From Acanthaster planci (lineage: Eukaryota > Echinodermata > Asteroidea > Valvatida > Acanthasteridae): a stretch of 64,000 bases of DNA. Shown here in pieces: positions 48,371-59,334 of this stretch; the stretch's first letter is position 1, and every line of letters begins with the position of its first letter. The translations under genes and the position numbers were made by a program. The DNA is taken from contig NW_019091556.1 of NCBI RefSeq assembly GCF_001949145.1, positions 279,405 to 343,404 on the forward strand. Direction: 5' to 3'. The notes beneath the pieces are model-generated. The model had not been told where the DNA came from and did no database searches. It worked only from the letters and a program-made list of their open reading frames with translations.

Positions 48371-49752
48371 AACAAATATTTGTCTTCACTTTGTAATACG
48401 AAATTTTTATCGTCTTATATTTAGTGTGGCCTCTAATTGGTACTTGGTTAGTGTAGTTGTAATAACTTTGTCTGAAGGTCTCGTGCATCAGCATCAGTAA
48501 CATGTTGGGGCAGATCTTTCCATAATCCGTTTCTGATGACTTAAGACTTTTTTACCCACACCAAACTACAGACAAAATGTCATACAGGACCTGCCTTTGC
48601 AAAATATTTCATTCAAATGGGCTTATAGCACAACTCTGATGTTATGGACTACTGTAAAAACATGTTATGTAATCATTCAATGAGACAACATTCAGGACCA
48701 GTAATAAACACAAATATCAACAATTCCAGGTGGTCTTAAAACTTTTGGAAATGACAGTATACGAGAATTTGACTCGATACTTGATATTTTAAATCAGAAA
48801 TTCTGAGGCTGTCTGAATTACTTGGCTACGGCTTGAAATTACATGCGACCATGAGAAGCGGCTGTAACCACAAGCTCGTGCAATTTCAAGCCACAAACAA
48901 GCAACTTGAACACGGCTACATTGTCTGCCTATTCTTGTGTCATCTTTATAATGATGACTACATGTACTGTTACACACATTGTTACACACATAAACCAACA
49001 TGGGGCAGATCTTTTTCAAAATGGTAGACAGGTGTCAATTGCAATCCATTAAAAAGAGGGTCAAGACACAGTTCACAAAATTCATTCTCAAAACATGTTT
49101 TCTTCCTTTCCTTTTATTTTCAAACGTGTTAATTTACAAAAGCATTCTTGGCAAAACAAGCGGCTGCATAATGAAACAAAATCAAGAAATTAATGTGATA
49201 TCCTTGGTGATAACAGAAGTAGTTCTCAAAATGAATTTTACAAAACAAAGTCGAAACTACTAATGTGTATACCGGGTATGTTACAAAGCGCACACGTTAA
49301 TACTGTTCAAAGGTATCCTAAACAGTAATGAGTAAACTTTCTAAATACTAGATTAGGCCAAACTACGACTATGCATTCTGAGTGATTGTTAAAAGCATTC
49401 TTTCTAAATTAAAATGCAAATTCTAGCCTTGGACATTTTGTCCTGATATGCACTTCAAACTAAACATTGTTTTGCATATTTAGTAGCACCACAATCAGAT
49501 AAATTATAAGTTTTAAAACATCGGCCTCTGTGTTGCAAATATTTCGTCATTCAGTCATGTTCATAATCATTCTGGCTGGTTACTACTTTGGAGTTCTGTT
49601 GACCAATGAAGAACACTACCATTCTTACTACTGTAGATCTGCATTGTGACCATAAATGTGCAGAACAAGTCTACATGTGTGTGAATGCGTTAGCTAGCTG
49701 CTTTCGAGTCATTATATACACTTTCATCGTACTAAAAATTACAGCTACGGTT

Positions 49753-49758
49753 TTTATT
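49753..49758 (-). other. Candidate polyadenylation signal of the calumenin-like gene
   Basis: AATAAA on the minus strand, 280 nt downstream of the stop codon at 50037. It was chosen by position only. Confidence 0.4.
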
Positions 49759-50036
49759 AACAGGAGGGGAATGATTTCCACCAAAAGAATTATCAGCGTA
49801 TCAACTGACATCAGCTGACTCTAGGATCTCACCTCTGATGACAGCAGATCCTGGAATTGAAATGTAACACTGGAGGGATTTGCAACTTTGACGACAGGAA
49901 GAAACTGAAGTAGGGTGAAAAGAATCGACGGGGAAAGATCTCGAAATTCACAAATAGTTCTACGAGTTGTGGATGTCCAAAGTCCAGCATGTGGCTTTAA
50001 TTACATGTACATGTTTGGTGCTCGGACAAGTGATGC

Positions 50037-53000
50037 TTAGAATTCATCATGTCTCTGCAAGCTCTCGCCGTAGTTAGTTGCTTGGCTGCCGACGAACAGA
50101 TCATAATTATCAATTATCTCCTTCTTAGTCAGCTTCTTGTCCTGAAATTGGAGAAAGAGGACCGAATAAAAACCACATCAGATAAGGAAATTTTGTAGGA
50201 TTCTATAGGATTCTGGTAGATGAAACCTTTTATGGGGATTGAACTTGACAATTAGACCATCCCTCTGGGCTTCTTCATTGTACTGACTGTCAGAGAAATC
50301 AGGAAGCAAACAGAATACTGACTGCCAGTATTATGTAATATTTGTGGACAGTCTGGCTACTGTTTTTTTTCTTGGGCCTTGATCTTCTCTGTGCCAAGTT
50401 CACACACTGGAAGACTCAAGCACATTGAAATAAGAAGCAGTTACAGGTTTTCAGGTGGGAGGAAAACCCCAGAAAAATATTCCTGGAAAAACCTATGAAA
50501 TCAGGTAGAAACTGAACACCCAATCCACATGTGAACCAAGCTGGGATTTGAACCCGGACCGCAGAGGTGGAAGGTGAGGAAAGAACCACCACTCCAACCT
50601 GACTCCCCACTGATACATGTATTCACCTTCAAAGGCATGGAGAAAAAGGTTTACAGCAAAGTTTCAAAACATGTAAAAGCTCCCTGCAGAACCAAAAAAG
50701 GAATTCCCTTTTTGAAACTGAATGTTCTTGCTGCTTTTTGGGAGCACAACACATTCATGGTCCAAGCAGCATTTTCAAAGTTTCTCAACATGTCCAAGTC
50801 CATAATTAGCGAAGTTAACGATTCGGTTTATTCACCACAAAAATGTGTACTACATTGATTGATAAAGATGTACCAAAGGCAGAAACTGTTTCCAGGTTCA
50901 GAGTTTATTTGCTAATCTTCTCAAAATGAGTATTCGGTGAGGTTTTTTTTCAGACACCCAAATGCCCACAAGGAATTCCTGCCTCACCTTGTCTTTGTCC
51001 GCCTCAAATATTAGATGTTTAGCCTCTGCTTCTATGTGGTCGTATTCTGTTGGCAGGATCCATTCCCCGACTTCTTCAAGATCCATGAAACCATCATGGT
51101 TCTTGTCTCTGAACTGTGCAAACTGCTCGCGTTCCGTCTTTACCCATTCAGGCTCCTCAGCGCCATCGTTGTTCTCTCTGTACATGTCTCCTGCAGTGTC
51201 CACAAAGAAAGATTCCTCTACATGCTGAACAGCAAAACTTGGTTAATATACCCAACGCCACAGGCTGTCTCCAAAATGGGCTTCAAGAGCTATGGTTACA
51301 CCTGTTGTTGATATACATGTACGTGGTGTTGGCAAAGACCTAGGCCTAGCTCTAGAAACAAGTCTTGGACGTGGCAATGAATAACATCCTTTCAACTTCT
51401 CTACTACTACACTGCTAGTTACACGTATATTCCATTGAAGTAAAAACAAAGTCCCAAGTACTCACATCTTTGGCCATTTGTTTCAAGATCAGTGATCTCA
51501 ATATTGGTTTCCTCCATCCCTTACACGGGTTCTGGAGTCATTGAACCAATGCTGGTTCACTGATTGTGATCCGGATCCGCGCGAATCAAACAGGCCCTCA
51601 AACTTACCAATGTACTCCTCCAGGGAGATCTTTCCATCTCCGTCCTTATCCACATCTTCCAGGGTTTCCTGCACAACGATTCCTCGCATCCTGTCAAAGT
51701 TCTCGGGATGGAGGAAGGCGGTGAATTCCTCCCGGGAAAGGATGCCATCTTTGTTCTCGTCGGCACTGGCCCAGCGTGCCTTGTCCCGTCTGATCATTTT
51801 GGCAAAGTCCATTCGTTCATTCTCTGGTAGTTTGACCAACTCCTCCTCTGTGTTTTCATTGAAAGATGGGACGCAGGGATTTGTCAGGACCATGGAAATG
51901 GAAGATGGGAAGAAACGCTGATGATTCTCTCTTACAGTCATGAATTGTCCAACAATTGGGCAATTTAGAATTGTTAGGGTGAGAGTATTTAATTACAGTT
52001 GATATTATATATATCATTTTTTATCATATTGACCAATGTCACCTTTTTTCCTTCCATTTATCATCTATTTACGCATGAATAAAAAATTAAACCGACCAGC
52101 AAAGCAAAGGAAATGGCTGTCCAAACTTACTAAAGTAAGGTTGCAAAGGTGAAAATTCAGTTTTATATTTGGAACAATTTGATCTAGGGTTGACACAAAA
52201 AGGGAATCTTCTGCTATGGCTGAAACCAATGACTATGGCCCATTTTCTGACATGAGTAACATGACTCATGCTTGAAAAATTATGAAGATTTAACCACAGC
52301 TCTTTTCTACAATATTTTTCTTTCCTTCTAACCAACAAGGGCCGCTGAATCTCAGATTGGTTTCATCATACATGTAGATCCCAAGGAAGTAATGTAAATT
52401 AAATCAAAACTTCCAAATGTTTCTTCAGTTGCATTTTGGTGAGAGATACAAGACGTCTTATCATAGAATATAAATGAAATAAAGTTAGTAATGACAACAA
52501 AACGCATCATGCAAATGAGGACATGAAATTGGGGAGAGCTTCAATTTAGATGAATTACAACATTCCTAACCTCACACAATCTTTTTCCCTAGTAAAAAAA
52601 GATTCAAAAATTACTCCTAAAATCACCAAGTAGTTGACATTTTTCATCAATTGTGAATTGAAGCAAGATTTTTTATGAACACTAAGATAGTGGAACATTC
52701 TAACTTCTCTTGAGAGACTCCCAAGAGTCTGAAAGAAATCCTTCAATTTGCAATATGGCATTGGCTTGACAGCCTCCACATAATAGTAATAACAAATGTG
52801 AAGGCATACACCTACATGTACATGTAGTAAAGTAAAGTCAGCTGAAAAATGAAGCATACTTGCATGTACATGTATGCACATGTAGGCCTATATATTGACC
52901 ACATTGAGTACATACAGTGTACTTGTTAGTGGGTCATCACTGTACGAGCCTTTATTAGCATTGCAGCAGTGTTGAAAGGCAAGAGATTTTACCATGCTTT

Positions 53001-56000
53001 CTTTTTTTTTTTCAAACACATGCAAGGAAGAGGGTGGACAACTTCAAAAGGTAGGGGAAAAAGAATCCAAGCTACACAACACTCAGCGCTATAGTTTTCA
53101 TCTTGTAATGACGCCCTGTTCTGAGGGAAATGTTGACGTGCTTGACTTTTGTGACAATTACTGCTTTTACTCTGTGTTCGTAACAGAAAATCGATGTGGT
53201 TTACAACGGGAAATGGTGCAGTGTACTCAGGCTAACTGTGCACATTTGGGTAATGATTTGCCTCTATCTCTCCCTCACCAACTTCTCCGAATGTGCTTTG
53301 CAGGTACTGGTCCCATTCAACGGTTGTTTCAAACCCATTTGAATCCCATGTCTGCTGAGAGTGATCGTCTAGGTACAGACTCTGTGAGTTCAAACGATAC
53401 AACACCGATCAATGCAAACTTCACTTCCGGATGCTTGAAGGACCACGAGGGCTGGTCTGGTTCCTGTACAGAAAATCTTACTCTTGGTTTCTTGAAGAAT
53501 CACCTTCACACAGTATTAACTCTGGGTTTAGGTATGTCTTCAACCATTCATTCAACTTGTCCATTATGAAACAAAAGACTCAATGACTGACAAAAATGAG
53601 AGTGTATGTACCTGCAATAAACATAACATGGTCCCTGAAACAAACATGGTTCTAAACAAAACAGCCAAACTGCATGAACATGACGTGAAACAAAGGTTCC
53701 AGGGGACAAGTTGCCACATGGTGCTCTTTTCCAAGTTATGCCAGATTCAAATTGTTTTGATCTCATGAGGGAAAGCGTTTTGTAAGAGGGGAAATGTTGA
53801 ATATTTGATTGCACTTTGCACAGACAGCTGGGTACACTTGTCAATCGAAATTACCCGAATGCAACAGGCTGTCCAATTGAGAATGTAAGAATCAAGGAGT
53901 AGCTTTAAGCAGGTGGTTGGCATAGATTAGAGCAATGAGGATGAGGTAAACCAAGTTGTAATGGTTTCCCGAGTGACGAGCAAGCATGGGATAAGTAAGC
54001 AAGCATATCAAACAGGTAAGCTGCATTTATGATGAGAGTTAAAGGGTACTAAAATAAAATGTGGCTACCCTTAAATCAAGACTTGAACTGCATGACCTTT
54101 CTCCATGTTGTACCTTGGTCGCAAGATGCCACTTAGTGAAGTTTCACTTGCTTTTATGCAGTTAATGGCTCTGGCCTTCATTTATAAGCAAAGTCACGGC
54201 CAACTACCCACTTCCTGTATCATGTAAGTGTGACTGAAGTAGCATATCAGCTCACTGAACAATGACCCACGACATATTTTAATTTAATACTCAGTCTATA
54301 ACCCACAGTGGGGATTAGGAAAGAAACAAAAAGATGATTTGAAAGAAAAATATTTAGTCTCTGTCTCACATTCGTGAAAACAGAACCATAATCATCTGTC
54401 ATACATGAACATCCAATTTACACTCCACACATTATCTAGCATGCAACTTGGACTTGGACAAAAGAAATGAGGAAATTCCAATCTTTAAGACTTGGTAGAG
54501 TGTTTTTAATATTTTGTCCATTTTCAAAATGAGCAAAATTAGCCGATCCACGGAAAAGTTGCATGCCTGCATTACGCAGCAGAATATGATCATCATGCGT
54601 TGTTTTTAGGAATGGAACTACAGACACTAAAATGAAAACAAAAGATGACATGCAAGGAAATCTTGAACTAAAATAAGATCTTGAGTCAGAAACATTAAAA
54701 TGCTTCCTACTGTGGATACACGAGGTTAGTTACGCCACTACCCAGGGGAAAAATTAGTAGGGAAACAAACACAAAGGGCTCCCTCTGTTGTCAGTAAAGT
54801 GCCAACACCAGCAGTCAAATGGTGGTCGCACGTGGCAGTGCCCTCACCGGCTAAACTGCTGTAAGTGGTGGAATTGTATTCCTCCCATGTCATTTGGTCA
54901 TCGCTATCGGGGTTGTGGCTTTTCCAAAGGGTGCCAGCATCCTCGAAAAAGTACTGCTCCTGTAGCGTAAATTTAAGGGTTAGGGCCAATTTGAGCCAAA
55001 TCACAAGGTCTCCTGTTAGAGAAATGTCTCTTGTAGCTAAATTTGCAGGAAAAACCATGCGAATGTTACGACATTGTTCAACAAGTTCACATGTTTTGGA
55101 AAGCTTACAGTATTTCTGGCTCCGATTACGATCGCACTTTCTTTTATGGAACCTCACCCATGTTACCGCTAATTAAAAATCTTGTGAAAGTGGCATGAAC
55201 TCATCTGTGTACACCACTGCCTGTAAGTACTTCAGGCTTACAGTGCAGTATTGCCTTCGCCTAAGTGAACATGAATGGATTTTTTTAAAAACTGCAACCA
55301 GATGATTTGGCACTGAATGACCCACAGCGACCAAGCTTAAGCATGCGGTAATAGTTAACGTGTTTGAAAAATCAAAACACTTGGTCTTGGTCAGAGGGCG
55401 CCCTGTGTGTCTAAATCCTGCCAACCACCCGTTAGAAGCATCATGAGGGGATGATTGGTATCTAACGCCGAGTCCGAAAGTGAAACCCTCACCAGAAAGA
55501 CTACTAAAGGTCGTGGCATTGTACTCATCCCAAGAGAGTTTGTCGTCTAGGTCTTGGTTACGATTTTTCCAATGCATTGCCGAATCTTCATAGGCGTACT
55601 TATGCTGTGGTAGAGTTGCATATTGTACGGGAAAATAATGAAGATGCTGGCATAAATTGTTGATAGCAAGAAAAAAGGAACTACACACATGAGGCGAAAC
55701 GAAGCCATGAGCACTTTGACAAAACTAGTACTACACAAGGATTTTTTACACTGAAACAACAAAATGTGTTGAAATTCAGACTCCACTTGTTAAGAAACTT
55801 TCTGTGCATAAATAGCCCCCAAGTCGTAAGGATCGTAAATGTTTTCAGTTTCAAGCAAAATTTTGGGTACATGTAGGTGATTAAGTTCCTTTTTACATTG
55901 ACATAATAAACCATTATTTTGGGATTCCTTTTACCAACATTAAGACTAGAGAATCCGGCAAATGTGGTTGTCAAGAAAGAAATGCTGCTTTTAACAGGAT

Positions 56001-57989
56001 ATTGTCTCGCCTCGTAATTCTTTCCACTTTCATGCTTGTGTGTTTTTGTTAATTCATTTACAATTAATTTAACAGGTGCTCAGCACAAACTGAAAACATA
56101 CCTGCTGGTGCTCAATCCACTTTCTTAATTCTTCTTCAGTTACGAAGCCATCTTTATCTTCATCAATTTTGTCGACAATCATACTAGAAAAGGAGTACAA
56201 AAACAGAAGTTGCATTATAAAGCTGTAGTTTCCTTTCATAGGGGTAGATACTCACACGGTTGCAGTGCTCCTAACTGTGCCTTCGGAATGCAACACAACA
56301 ATGCCTAAGCCTAAATGGAACTTCAAGGAACTAACATGAACATCAATCATACAATTTGGAACTGTGCAGTCAGATTTTGCAAAAAGAATAGGGCCTATGG
56401 AGTATTACTGCATGATTGAACAGTCCTCAAATTTCAATGATTTTAGGGCACGGCCATTTTGGCCTCAGGTAAGTGGACATTTTAAGGGGCACCGGGGCCA
56501 AAAGCATGGGCAACAAGGCCATTTTTTGATAAAAGAAAGGCACCAAGGCCAAACACTGTTTTGGGGCCAATTATTCTAGAGTCAAAAACCCTGCTAGATA
56601 TGATCGATGATAAATCCAGGCTGAAACTTCAGTTGAAGGCTGTAACTTTTGTCAAGTGACGTCGGCAGCTGCGTGCACACACCTCCGGCTGTGCATAGCG
56701 CCCTCTTGTGTTTCGCTTTCTGGGAATTTATCAGCTATTATATACGTTGCAATATGCAGAAATAGCCCTGTACAGCATGACCATTATGGAATGGACGTGA
56801 CTTTGCATGAAGTGAATTTCATGAAGCTTGTAGCATGAAGATGATTGTCCGTCATTTCGCCGCACCACAAAACTAATTCTTTGTGTGGATTTAAGATCGG
56901 CAACTTACGGGAAATAAAAGGTACAGTTTCAGGAAGCACCATGGCCGAGATGAAAGGGGCACACGGCCATTTTTGACGGCGTGTTTGCACATACCTAAAA
57001 ATATGGGCATTTCATTTTAGCCCAGTGTTAAGAACAAGCATAAATGAGTGAGGACACTGTTTATTTGGAAACTTGTGATTAAATTTCATCTCTTTCTGCA
57101 CGCTGTAGCTCTTCTATCTAATTTCAAATTTCAAAATTTTTGAAATTTCAAGTGAAGCCAGCATATTCAATTCACTTAAATAAAGCACAAATAAGAAGGA
57201 AGATCCTATAAAAATATGAATTAAGAGCTTTTCAGTTAGAATCTACACTTATCTGCTTCTTTTTGTGTACGAAATAATCACAGTTTGCTCTGCATTACAC
57301 ATGTAAGCCTAGGCCAACAAAATATCTCAAAACATTCCGCTTCAAATCAATTTTTCTTTGCATAGTCCAATGGAATGCAAACATACATCAAAATATTTCT
57401 TATGAAATCCTCTCCAAGATTATTTTAAAAAAAATGGAAATAATTTCTTTATAGTTATACATCATGTTACAAGTAGCCTCCCTAGCCAGCAGTGTGACAA
57501 ATTTTTCAATAATAGCAGAATAGGGGCTTAAGCTATATTCAACATTTCCCAAGTTCTTGGGACATGCTATCGCTGTTATCTGGTACCTGATTGAAAAATA
57601 AGTGGTGTCCGTGTTTGGTACTCTTTCCGAACATGCCGAAATGACTGTGCTCACGGTACTATTCAACGGCTCTTCAGGCAATTTTGCCCGCACGTTTTGA
57701 TCACGCCACGTTCTGGGGTTTCATGCATTCGGTAGGCTAATCAATGTCGGACTCACCCAAGCCTTTTTCTGCTCTCCTCTGGACTCAGATTCTGGAACGT
57801 TTTCGCCTCTTCTTCCCCAAGAAAAGCATCGTGGTCATAATCAACGTTGTGTTGTTTCCCTTCGAAGTGTTCCTCATCGCTGAGTTTGGCATCTTTCACT
57901 CTCTTATGCTCGTCTTGTTTTTCTGCCGGTTTCGCAAAAGCCACCACCAACAGCACACAAACGAAAGCGGCGAATGCGGTACCCTTCAT
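50037..57989 (-). CDS. CALU: Calumenin/reticulocalbin-type EF-hand protein of the ER (CREC family)
   Basis: Low-affinity calcium-binding protein of the secretory pathway. Coding exons: 57757-57989, 56102-56183, one of three alternative exons 3 (55493-55604, 54848-54959 or 53279-53381), 51608-51847, 50988-51190 and 50037-50141. With either 112-nt exon 3 the CDS is 975 nt, 324 aa (calumenin is about 315). A signal peptide (about 1-19, ending A-F-A) is followed by acidic sequence and six EF-hands. Loops include D-E-D-K-D-G-F-V (EF1), the alternative EF2, D-E-N-K-D-G-I-L (EF3), D-K-D-G-D-G-K-I (EF4), D-K-N-H-D-G-F-M (EF5) and D-K-D-K-D-K-K-L (EF6, spanning the last junction). The protein ends H-D-E-F, the CREC ER-retention tetrapeptide. 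Exons 1/2 join in phase 2, 2/3 in phase 0, 3/4 and 4/5 in phase 1 and 5/6 in phase 0. It starts 1.35 kb from FBXO47, head to head. Confidence 0.94.
50430..50608 (-). repeat. tRNA-derived SINE
   Basis: Read on the minus strand it starts GGGGAGTCAGGTTGGAGTGG, has an intact Pol III B box (GGTTCAAATCC, 543-553 of the 50000s, i.e. 50543-50553) and an A-box-like word near the start. It continues into a tRNA-unrelated body with GGGGTTTTCCTCCCACCTG. It lies in the last intron of the calumenin-like gene, in the same orientation. The 3' end is not sharp, so the lower boundary is approximate. Confidence 0.75.
53279..53381 (-). CDS. Alternative exon 3c of the calumenin-like gene (divergent EF-hand 2)
   Basis: 103 nt between a CTCACAG acceptor and a GTGAGGG donor, phase 0 to phase 1, exactly like exons 3a and 3b. 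It encodes 34 codons: S-L-Y-L-D-D-H at the start, then T-W-D-S-N-G-F-E and V-E-W-D-Q-Y-L near the end. The E-W-D-Q-Y aligns with the S-W-D-E-Y of 3a and T-W-E-E-Y of 3b. Compared with them it is three codons shorter, the loop position-12 Glu is Gln, the acidic ligands are out of register and the N-x-T sequon is absent. It could be a functional specialised exon or a decaying copy. Intact splice sites and an open frame favour function. Confidence 0.7.
54848..54959 (-). CDS. Alternative exon 3b of the calumenin-like gene (EF-hand 2)
   Basis: 112 nt between a GCTACAG acceptor and a GTGAGGG donor, phase 0 to phase 1. It begins E-Q-Y-F-F-E-D-A and has an EF-hand loop [12 protein letters not shown] with ligand residues at 1, 3, 5 and 12, then the sequon N-S-T. 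It is the same length as exon 3a and clearly its tandem duplicate (W-K-x-x-N-x-D-x-D-D pattern shared). Splicing both 3a and 3b into one message would shift the frame. Confidence 0.85.
55493..55604 (-). CDS. Alternative exon 3a of the calumenin-like gene (EF-hand 2)
   Basis: 112 nt between a CCACAG acceptor and a GTGAGGG donor, phase 0 to phase 1. It begins H-K-Y-A-Y-E-D-S and has an EF-hand loop [12 protein letters not shown], then the sequon N-A-T, in the same place as the glycosylated Asn of vertebrate calumenin. It is closest to exon 2 and is the most calumenin-like of the three, so it is probably the default exon. Confidence 0.88.
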
Positions 57990-59334
57990 TTTCAGTTTGT
58001 TTAAGGCAAGTTATGGCGTGAATAAATACAAAAAGAAACCTGAGTTGCAGCTATTACTTCTCTCAAAAGACGCCTGCACCTTTTAAAAATGTAACAGAAG
58101 GTTTAGAAAAGCTGCTGTAGCTAACAGTTGTGTGATTTCACTAACGATTTCACGAGATGCAGACCTCGAATTTATACTAGCTCGGCGGTGGAGACGTGGA
58201 TGGTTGACAGGTCATCTTTATGACCCTGGTCAAAGGTTAGAATGGACCAATCAAAGCGTGCATATTTTGCCTTTAGAAATTATAACCAATCATAGCTGTT
58301 GATCTTGACAGCTTGGGAAAAGCCATTAACTTTACAAAAGCCATTTTGATTGGGCTATTTTTGCCAACTTGGCAGCTTGATCGGAGATGATTGGCTAAAA
58401 CTTGCCACGTCTTTTCCTCTTCTTGAAAAGCACGCATACCGCACCGTACGCATACGTGCCACGAGGGCATGCCCAGCCTCAACGCGGCCAGCTCTACTAA
58501 ACAAGGATGACGTGTCGCCATGTGGATAACTTTGAGATATTTTGAGTGAAAAAAAGGAAAAGAAAATATTAAGATGACATGGGGAAAACGCTTGTTCAAA
58601 ATGTACATGTAAAATGCAAAGAAATTTCATCATCAAATATTTCTTGGATGAGCAACAAATCAAATCTAGAAGACGTGGCCTAGGATGGGGACACGTGGAA
58701 GGAAAATCCAAACGCCTAAATTGCATCCCCCATACCTCTGAATGAATTATTTGTTTATGTTAATTTTTATTATTTTTTTTTTTCGAATGAGCCCAGGGAT
58801 CTTTTAATTGTTTACACGTTTACATTGTGGTAGGGTGATGAGATGGCGACACCCCTCCCCCTTCAACCGTACCGCGATTAGTTCTTATCCATCTCCGCAA
58901 ATCACCAGTAAAAATAACCAAGGAAGACTGCATTTCTTCCTGGAAACAAAGAGCAAATTGAGAAGGAAATCAGATTTGACATGTTTCGGGGGACGAATTC
59001 TGTTTACAGGTCCCCTTGCTTGGTATCTCGCAGATTCAGTCAGAACGCAGACGACCCCCAAGACGTAATGGCGGGAAAAAATTGATGCTATATTTAGCCT
59101 ACCGTTGGCGGGAAGATTTAAATGCCCCCAAAGTGAATCAGCTGATGAACATACTGCGCACGGATCAACACGGGTCTGCGACTGGGCGATGGGATGTGGT
59201 TCAGTGATCTCAAGTGTTTTTGTTCTAGTAATTCTTGTGATTTAAGCCCTTTTTTCTTGTTCAAGTGGGGGCACCTTCTTGTGGATTTCCTGAAGAACGT
59301 CAGATCGTGCGTTTGACTGGTCGTGACTTGCGAT
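57990..59334. promoter_or_regulatory. Divergent 5' region between the calumenin-like gene and FBXO47
   Basis: The start codons of the two genes are 1.35 kb apart and point away from each other. Open frames in between (for example 58808-59068) match nothing. No TATA box is placed convincingly. The last part, 59200-59334, would be the FBXO47 leader. Shared regulation is inference. Confidence 0.4.

Larger units (their letters stand above)
46853..50036. other. Intergenic, convergent 3' ends of ELOVL-B and the calumenin-like gene
   Basis: No exon recognised. The segment is AT-rich and contains a copy of dispersed repeat R3 (48264-48370). AATAAA on the minus strand at 49753-49758 is a plausible polyadenylation signal for the calumenin-like gene, 280 nt beyond its stop. 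Confidence 0.45.

Noticed and set aside
50543-50608. A tRNA gene suggested by an intact B box
   Set aside because: The 5' part cannot form a proper cloverleaf with a normal acceptor stem, and the sequence continues into a SINE body.
52994-53569. 191-codon plus-strand open frame
   Set aside because: It lies antisense over exon 3c of the calumenin-like gene, has no homology or splice support, and the minus-strand exon explains the conserved signal.
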